From the NCBI GenBank assembly GCA_903820085.1, contig CAIJGA010000024.1, forward strand, positions 1 through 64,000: a stretch of 64,000 nucleotides of DNA. The letters are read 5' to 3'. The notes beneath the pieces were generated by a model. The model searched no databases. It saw only the letters and a list, made by a program, of their open reading frames with translations, and was not told the origin of the DNA. This document shows, piece by piece, positions 57,585-64,000 of this stretch (within the stretch, counting starts at the first letter, position 1; each line of letters begins with the position of its first letter). The position numbers and the translations under genes were made by a program. Origin of the DNA: an uncultured Chlorobiaceae bacterium (GTDB taxonomy: Bacteria; Bacteroidota; Chlorobiia; Chlorobiales; Chlorobiaceae).

Positions 57585-58457
57585 ATGTATTCTGAAATGG
57601 TTCCGATAGCGCTTGTTCAAACCTCTTGCCAGCACGATCCGGTTGAAAATCTTGTAAAAGCCTGCAACAAAATACGAGAGGCGGCAACGCAGGGCGCCCG
57701 GATTATCTGTCTGCAGGAGCTTTTTATGACTCGCTATTTCTGCCAGATGGAGGATTATGAGTCATTTAACTATGCTGAATCCATCCCCGGACCATCAACA
57801 CTGGTCATGCAGGAACTTGCCCGTGAGCTTGAGATCGTCCTGGTCGTCTCCTTGTTTGAAGCAAGAGCGAGGGGGCTCTATCACAATACGGCCGTCGTGA
57901 TTGATGCTGACGGAAGCTATCTAGGCAAGTACCGCAAAATGCATATTCCTGATGACCCTGGCTTTTACGAAAAGTTTTATTTTACGCCGGGAGATCTTGG
58001 CTATAAGGTTTTTAAAACACGTTATGCCACCATTGGCGTTTTGATCTGCTGGGATCAGTGGTACCCTGAAGCAGCAAGGCTGACAGCTCTCAAGGGTGCG
58101 GAGATTCTTTTTTATCCAACGGCTATCGGGTGGTCCGCAAGTGAACGTTCCGCCGAAGTGCGTCGTTCGCAGCAGGAAGCATGGAAAACCATTCAACTGA
58201 GTCATGCCGTTGCCAACGGGGTTTTCGTGGCATCGGTCAACAGGGTGGGAACAGAAGGGGAGCTGGAGTTCTGGGGCAACAGTTTTGTTTGCGATCCCTT
58301 TGGTCAGATCATCCAGGAGGCAGCACATCAGGATGAAACAATTCTGCTTGCCGAGTGCGACAGAAGTCGCATAGCGTTTTACCGGTCACACTGGCCCTTT
58401 TTGCGTGATCGCCGGATTGAAACCTATGGTGACTTGCAGAAACGTTATCTTGACTGA
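57585..58457 (+). CDS. aguB: N-carbamoylputrescine amidase
   Basis: A 290-residue nitrilase-family hydrolase that turns N-carbamoylputrescine into putrescine. Catalytic triad: Glu in IICLQELFMTRYFCQ, Lys in YRKMHIPDDPGFYEKFYF, Cys in IGVLICWDQWYPEAARL. The pattern YRKMHIPDDP is typical of the plant/bacterial putrescine branch. The partner enzyme aguA lies 1.3 kb downstream with an M48 protease gene between. Confidence 0.94.
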   Translation: MYSEMVPIALVQTSCQHDPVENLVKACNKIREAATQGARIICLQELFMTRYFCQMEDYESFNYAESIPGPSTLVMQELARELEIVLVVSLFEARARGLYHNTAVVIDADGSYLGKYRKMHIPDDPGFYEKFYFTPGDLGYKVFKTRYATIGVLICWDQWYPEAARLTALKGAEILFYPTAIGWSASERSAEVRRSQQEAWKTIQLSHAVANGVFVASVNRVGTEGELEFWGNSFVCDPFGQIIQEAAHQDETILLAECDRSRIAFYRSHWPFLRDRRIETYGDLQKRYLD

Positions 58458-58508
58458 CAAGCAGTGCTAAACGGCCTTCTTGATTGACCTTTTTTTTAAA
58501 TTGAACCT

Positions 58509-59771
58509 ATGCTTATGAACCTGTTTGGTGCGGTCGTTTTCTGGACGTTGATTATTACCTTTTTTGTTAAACTGATTTCGGAACTGCTGAATCTCAAGGC
58601 GGCTGATGCCAAATTGCCTTTCGAGTTTGTCGGACTCTTTGATGAGGAGGCCTACCGGAAATCAAGAGACTATCTCAACATTTCAACCCGCTTTTCCTTA
58701 TTCAGCTCGGCTTTTGATCTCTCTCTGCTTCTGCTTTTCTGGTTTACGGGTGGATTTAATCTGCTCGACCAGTTCCTCAGAGGGTTCGGGTTTAATCCGA
58801 TTCTGTGCGGAATCCTCTATATCGGAGCGCTGTTGCTGCTTCAGACGCTGATTGATCTTCCTTTCAGTATTTACAAAACCTTTGTTATTGAGGAGAAATT
58901 CGGTTTTAACAAAACCACCCCGGCTGTTTTTGCGGCAGATCTCCTGAAAACCCTTGCACTCTCCCTTCTTCTTGGTGTTCCTTTGCTTGCTGGAGTGCTC
59001 TGGTTTTTTGAAGTGACCGGTTCGATGGCCTGGCTTTGGGCCTGGGGCGGGATTACGATAGTCTCTCTCTTGATCCAGTATATTGCTCCAACATGGATTA
59101 TGCCGCTCTTCAACAAGTTTGTTCCTCTTGAAGAGGGCGAGCTGAAAAGTGCCATTATGCAATATGCCGGAAAGGTAGCGTTTCCTCTTACCGGCATTTA
59201 CGTGCTTGATGGATCAAAGCGCTCCGCAAAGGCAAACGCCTTTTTCACGGGCTTTGGAAAACGCAAGAGAATTGCCCTGTTCGATACCCTGATCAACGCT
59301 CATCCTGTTGCTGAGCTCGTTGCGGTTCTCGCTCATGAAATAGGTCACTTCAAGAAAAAGCACATCATCATCAACATGATCCTGAGCCTGTGCAACCTGG
59401 GTGCCCTTTTGTTTCTCCTTTCACTATTCATGAAGAACCGCTCTCTTTTTGATGCATTTTTCATGCATGATCTCTCTGTTTATGGTAGCCTGATCTTTTT
59501 TTCGCTGCTCTATACCCCGGTTGAGTGGGTGCTTTCTATTTTCATGCAGGCACTCTCTCGAAAACACGAGTACGAAGCAGACTTTTATGCGGTCTCAACT
59601 TATGAGCATGGAGCCTCTCTGGCCGATGCACTCAAGAAGTTGTCACGCAACAATCTTTCAAATCTGACGCCTCATCCTGTTTATGTTTTTCTCAACTACT
59701 CCCATCCGCCAGTGCTGCAGCGCATTCTGCGCATCAGGGAACATGCTGCCGCTTGTGAGGTTAAACCCTGA
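58509..59771 (+). CDS. M48 family membrane metallopeptidase (Ste24/CAAX protease type)
   Basis: A 420-residue membrane protease of the Ste24 type. The zinc motif is VLAHEIGHFKKKH (HEXXH near 278-282), with the third ligand in SRKHEYEADFYAVS (Glu). Several membrane segments precede it, and DLPFSIYKTFVIEEKFGFNK and APTWIMPLFNKFVPLEEGEL are family blocks. Eukaryotic Ste24 processes prenylated proteins; bacterial members act in membrane protein quality control. Its place between aguB and aguA has no obvious functional reason. Confidence 0.93.
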   Translation: MLMNLFGAVVFWTLIITFFVKLISELLNLKAADAKLPFEFVGLFDEEAYRKSRDYLNISTRFSLFSSAFDLSLLLLFWFTGGFNLLDQFLRGFGFNPILCGILYIGALLLLQTLIDLPFSIYKTFVIEEKFGFNKTTPAVFAADLLKTLALSLLLGVPLLAGVLWFFEVTGSMAWLWAWGGITIVSLLIQYIAPTWIMPLFNKFVPLEEGELKSAIMQYAGKVAFPLTGIYVLDGSKRSAKANAFFTGFGKRKRIALFDTLINAHPVAELVAVLAHEIGHFKKKHIIINMILSLCNLGALLFLLSLFMKNRSLFDAFFMHDLSVYGSLIFFSLLYTPVEWVLSIFMQALSRKHEYEADFYAVSTYEHGASLADALKKLSRNNLSNLTPHPVYVFLNYSHPPVLQRILRIREHAAACEVKP

Positions 59772-59785
59772 ATTGATCGATTTTT

Positions 59786-60835
59786 ATGACGGAGTCACGT
59801 TATTTTATGCCCCCCGAGTGGGCTTTTCATAAGGCAACCTGGCTTTCCTGGCCTCACCGGCTTGAGACGTGGCCCGGCAAGTTTGAGCCGGTTCCCGCTG
59901 TGTTTGTTGAAATTGCATCCTGGTTGAGCTCTTCCGAGGAGGTGCATATCAATGTTCTTGATGAAGCGATGGAGCACCAGGTGCGTGCTTTGTTCCTCAA
60001 CGAGCACCATCCGCAACTCCAGTTGGATCGTCTTTTTTTCCACCGGATTCCCACCAATGATGCCTGGTGCAGAGATCATGGGCCGAACTACGTGTTCCGT
60101 CAGAATGAGGGAACACGTGAAAAAATTATCCTGAACTGGGAGTTCAATGCCTGGGGTGGAAAATATGCAAACTATCACGAAGATAATGCCGTTCCGGTAC
60201 ATATCGCCGCTCTGCAGCAGTTACCGCTGGTTTCACCCGAAATGATTCTTGAGGGAGGCTCCATTGATGTTAACGGCAAAGGGCTGTTGCTAACAAGCGA
60301 AGCCTGCCTTCTGAACCCTAACCGCAATCCGGCATTGAGCCGCGAGCAAATTGAGCTGAACCTGAGCCGATATCTCGGTATTGAAAAAGTCCTCTGGCTT
60401 GCTGATGGCATTGAAGGGGACGATACCGACGGCCATGTTGACGATATGGCGCGGTTTGTCAATGAAACGACCATTGTGATTGCGGTCGAGGATGACCCGA
60501 CTGACGTGAATTATGAAGCGTTGCAGGAGAACTACAGGAGAATAAAAAGTTATACCGATCTCAACGGAAATCCGCTTAACGTGGTTAAACTTCCCATGCC
60601 ATCCCCCCTCTCATTCGAGGGATTCCGTTTGCCTGCAAGCTATGCAAATTTCTATATCGCCAATACCATAGTGCTCGTTCCGACATACAACTGCCTGCAG
60701 GATCAAACAGCCATAGCGACATTGCAGGAGTTTTTTCCCGGCAGAAAAGTTGTCGGCATTGATTGTACCGACCTTGTCTGGGGCCTCGGATCCATTCATT
60801 GCATTACGCATGAAGAACCCGCACTTCTTGAGTGA
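59786..60835 (+). CDS. aguA: Agmatine deiminase
   Basis: A 349-residue guanidine-modifying enzyme converting agmatine to N-carbamoylputrescine. Active-site blocks: PTNDAWCRDHGPNYV, NWEFNAWGGKYANYHED, ILEGGSIDVNGKGLLLTSEA, DGHVDDMARFVNETT and the nucleophile Cys in GLGSIHCITHEEP. With aguB it completes the agmatine route to putrescine. A terminator follows at 60882. Confidence 0.95.
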   Translation: MTESRYFMPPEWAFHKATWLSWPHRLETWPGKFEPVPAVFVEIASWLSSSEEVHINVLDEAMEHQVRALFLNEHHPQLQLDRLFFHRIPTNDAWCRDHGPNYVFRQNEGTREKIILNWEFNAWGGKYANYHEDNAVPVHIAALQQLPLVSPEMILEGGSIDVNGKGLLLTSEACLLNPNRNPALSREQIELNLSRYLGIEKVLWLADGIEGDDTDGHVDDMARFVNETTIVIAVEDDPTDVNYEALQENYRRIKSYTDLNGNPLNVVKLPMPSPLSFEGFRLPASYANFYIANTIVLVPTYNCLQDQTAIATLQEFFPGRKVVGIDCTDLVWGLGSIHCITHEEPALLE

Positions 60836-60881
60836 TGAGTCGATCAACCAGCTGTTCGGTGTTATTAAATCTTTTCAAAAT

Positions 60882-60912
60882 GAAAAAAGCGGATAAAAAA
60901 TCCGCTTTTTTC
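60882..60912. terminator. Bidirectional terminator between aguA and mdh
   Basis: GAAAAAAGCGGAT (60882-60894) and ATCCGCTTTTTTC (60900-60912) are perfect 13-base inverted repeats with a five-base loop. T runs lie on both strands, fitting two converging genes. Confidence 0.92.
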
Positions 60913-60943
60913 ATGAATGACTTTTCACTCAGAATCGTAATGC

Positions 60944-61915
<972 letters not shown>

Positions 61916-61944
61916 TTACCGACTTGATTCGTTTCGATCTCAAA

Positions 61945-61980
61945 TAAAAAAAGCCGCCTTGGAAAAAGACGGCGTTTTTT
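61945..61980 (-). terminator. Terminator after rpmA
   Basis: AAAAAAGCCGCCTT and AAGACGGCGTTTTTT form an imperfect stem (one bulge, one mismatch) with T runs on both strands. On the minus strand it separates rplU-rpmA from mdh. Confidence 0.7.
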
Positions 61981-62010
61981 AATGTAACCTTATTTAATGG
62001 GAAGCCCAAC

Positions 62011-62265
62011 TCAGCAGGGAAGAATATTGACCTGCTTTTTGTTGTTCCGTCCGTTGCGAAAGGTAACCACGCCGTCAATCAGAGCGAAAATGGTATGATC
62101 GCGTCCCAATCCGGCATTGATGCCAGGCTTGATAACGGTGCCTCTCTGACGAAGGATGATTGTGCCTGCAGCTACTGTAGAACCACCAGCGGCCTTTACT
62201 CCGAGATATTTCGGATTACTGTCGCGACCGTTTTTTGTCGATCCGCCACCTTTTTTATGAGCCAT
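62011..62265 (-). CDS. rpmA: 50S ribosomal protein L27
   Basis: An 84-residue L27. The N-terminus [20 protein letters not shown] reaches toward the peptidyl transferase centre in the ribosome; [15 protein letters not shown] and [14 protein letters not shown] are family blocks. Follows rplU, the usual operon order. Confidence 0.98.
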   Translation of the reverse strand: MAHKKGGGSTKNGRDSNPKYLGVKAAGGSTVAAGTIILRQRGTVIKPGINAGLGRDHTIFALIDGVVTFRNGRNNKKQVNILPC

Positions 62266-62302
62266 AACAAAAAATTAACGTTAAAAATCCTGGATGTTCT
62301 TT

Positions 62303-62593
62303 TTAAAGCGAAATAACTTCGATCTGGGTCATCTGCTGACGGTGTCCGTTTCTGCACTGGTAGCGTTTTCTGCGTTTTTTCTTGAAAACGATAACCTTGT
62401 CATCCTTGACATGATCAAGAACTTTTGCCTGAATGCTGCCTGCAGGATTCAGAACGGTATTTGCTCCGTCAATTTGTGCCATGGTTTTGATTTCCATGGT
62501 TTCGCCAATTGCGGTTTTTTGTCTGGGTACAAAGAGCGTATCACCCTGTCTTACCAGATATTGCTTGTCGGAAATCTTGATCAACGCCTGCAT
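62303..62593 (-). CDS. rplU: 50S ribosomal protein L21
   Basis: A 96-residue L21, which binds 23S rRNA near L20. Blocks: MQALIKISDKQYLVRQGDTL and the basic KKKRRKRYQCRNGHRQQMTQ with the terminal IEVISL. First gene of the rplU-rpmA operon. Confidence 0.97.
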   Translation of the reverse strand: MQALIKISDKQYLVRQGDTLFVPRQKTAIGETMEIKTMAQIDGANTVLNPAGSIQAKVLDHVKDDKVIVFKKKRRKRYQCRNGHRQQMTQIEVISL

Positions 62594-62838
62594 TACACAA
62601 ATATTTTAATGATAAAGGTCTTAAATATAATATTAATTCCCTGAAAATCAAATTACCGAACGCATATAGTGTTTCTTGCCTCGCTGAAGAAAAAAAGTGA
62701 TAACGAGATGCCTTATCTCAAGCAGCAGAGCGCAATTCCGGCCCTTGTTTATTAAGTTGCGCTGCAGTAGCTTCTTTTTCCCGAAGCGGCTGGGCTTGCC
62801 GCTCTATAAAAATGGTTTAATAACTGCATTATTTCACA

Positions 62839-64000
62839 ATGAGCAAAGCAGAGGGTACGACGCAGAAAGAGCATTCTCCCATGATGCGGCAGTATCTTGA
62901 GGTAAAGGAGCGGTACCCCGATTTTTTGCTGCTTTTCAGGGTAGGTGACTTTTACGAAACCTTTTTTGATGATGCCTGCACGGTTTCTGCAGCCCTAAAC
63001 ATTGTGCTGACCAAACGCACGGTCGATATACCCATGGCCGGCTTTCCCCATCATGCAAGTGAGGGGTACATTGCCAAACTGGTCAAAAAAGGGTTCAAGG
63101 TGGCGGTGTGCGACCAGGTTGAAGACCCGGCAGATGCAAAAGGAATTGTCCGGCGGGAAATAACCGATATCATTACTCCCGGCATCACTTACAGCGACAA
63201 GGTACTCGACGACCGGCACAATAATTATCTTTGTTCTGTTGCCTTTCTCAAAAAGGGACGGACGCTTCTTGCAGGTGTTGCCTTTATTGATGTGACCACG
63301 GCTGAATTCAAGATTGCCTCACTTCAGCCCGAAGAGCTCAAAGACTTTATTCTTTCACTGCACCCTTCCGAAGTTCTGCTCTCCTCCGCCGAGAGAGAGC
63401 GCTCGGAACTCCTGAAAAAAGCACTCCCTCAAGAGACGCTTGTTACCGAACTCGATTCGTGGATGTTCAGTGAAGAGCAGGCACAGGAGGTTCTTTCACG
63501 GCAGTTTAAAACCCACTCCCTGAAAGGGTTTGGAATTGACGGCAATCCGGCGGGCAAGGTGGCCGCCGGAGTTATTCTCCAGTACATCGAAGAGACCCGC
63601 CAGAACCGTCTCCACTATATTACCCGGATCGGCGAGCTGCACAGCGCCGAGTACATGACCCTCGACCTGCAGACCAAGAGAAATCTTGAAATTATCTCTT
63701 CCATGCAGGATGGCACACTCAATGGCAGCCTCCTTCAGGTGATTGACCGTACCCGCAACCCCATGGGCGCAAGGCTTATACGTCGCTGGCTGCAGAGACC
63801 GCTGAAGCGGGTTGAGGAGATCCAGATGCGGCTCGATGCAGTCGAAGAGCTTGCCGAATGCCCGCAGATGCGTGAGGGGCTATCCGGACAGTTGTCCGCC
63901 ATCAACGATTTGGAGCGCTGCCTTGCGCGTATTGCAACCTTCCGCACCATCCCGAGGGAGGTGCGCCAGCTCGGCCTTTCGCTCTCAGCCATACCGCTCC
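62839..64000 (+). CDS. mutS: DNA mismatch repair protein MutS, 5' part
   Basis: The first 387 codons of mutS; the gene runs off the window end. From the ATG at 62839 the protein begins [20 protein letters not shown]. The mismatch-reading Phe-x-Glu lies in [14 protein letters not shown] (Phe38, Glu40). Then [35 protein letters not shown], and the core/lever region ([35 protein letters not shown]). The ATPase domain is outside the window. No terminator separates it from the divergent rplU promoter region. Confidence 0.97.
   Translation, partial: MSKAEGTTQKEHSPMMRQYLEVKERYPDFLLLFRVGDFYETFFDDACTVSAALNIVLTKRTVDIPMAGFPHHASEGYIAKLVKKGFKVAVCDQVEDPADAKGIVRREITDIITPGITYSDKVLDDRHNNYLCSVAFLKKGRTLLAGVAFIDVTTAEFKIASLQPEELKDFILSLHPSEVLLSSAERERSELLKKALPQETLVTELDSWMFSEEQAQEVLSRQFKTHSLKGFGIDGNPAGKVAAGVILQYIEETRQNRLHYITRIGELHSAEYMTLDLQTKRNLEIISSMQDGTLNGSLLQVIDRTRNPMGARLIRRWLQRPLKRVEEIQMRLDAVEELAECPQMREGLSGQLSAINDLERCLARIATFRTIPREVRQLGLSLSAIPL

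Overview
The window comes from a gas-vacuolate green sulfur bacterium (Chlorobi). The evidence is a large gas vesicle locus next to Mg-chelatase genes for bacteriochlorophyll synthesis (bchI, bchD and a BchH-family subunit), a PucC/BCD-type pigment transporter, a YumC-type ferredoxin-NADP reductase and menA. Pelodictyon/Chlorobium of the phaeoclathratiforme type would fit, but that species-level guess is inference, not a database result.

Layout. 1-13020 (+): gas vesicle cluster. A structural part (two nearly identical gvpA copies, the first cut by the window edge, then two coiled-coil genes that may supply the GvpC function) ends at a terminator-like hairpin near 2.4 kb. An accessory part follows: gvpN, a small coiled-coil gene, gvpJ, gvpH (Hsp20), an ArsA/Get3-type ATPase, a Cdc48-type AAA ATPase, five GvpF/L paralogues (the first fused to a J-domain), gvpG with an apparent ATT start, gvpO, a second small GvpA-like gene, and gvpK. 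13.1-24.4 kb: pseudouridine synthase, lpd, bchI-bchD, bchH/T and guaB. 24.6-28.2 kb: three serine tRNA genes (GGA, TGA, GCT). Between the first and second lies a decayed accessory segment with fragments of an AlbA/Schlafen-type ATP-binding protein, a toxin-antitoxin pair broken in both genes, and a DUF4143 ATPase preceded by a strong palindrome.

28.5-38.9 kb: housekeeping genes (stand-alone receiver, def-fmt, lepA, lepB, trpE, greA, tpiA) and thiC with a TPP riboswitch. 39.2-41.9 kb: a second accessory pocket with two apparently intact toxin-antitoxin pairs around an M24 peptidase, plus fragments of an AlbA-type protein and an antitoxin. 41.9-52 kb: recD2, the BCD-family transporter, a radical SAM protein, a two-component system with a DUF4405 membrane protein, PPK2, hisF and a YdjM-type membrane protein.

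52.2-54.8 kb (-): a partner-switching signalling set (receiver-PAS-SpoIIE phosphatase, STAS antagonist, RsbW-type kinase). 55-64 kb: FNR, menA, the agmatine-to-putrescine enzymes aguB and aguA with an M48 protease between them, mdh, rpmA/rplU and the first 387 codons of mutS.

The most interesting part is the gas vesicle accessory operon. It carries an unusually rich set of chaperone-like functions (Hsp20, Get3/ArsA, Cdc48, GvpN, and a J-domain fused to GvpF/L), which suggests that subunit delivery and remodelling are coupled to the general chaperone machinery.
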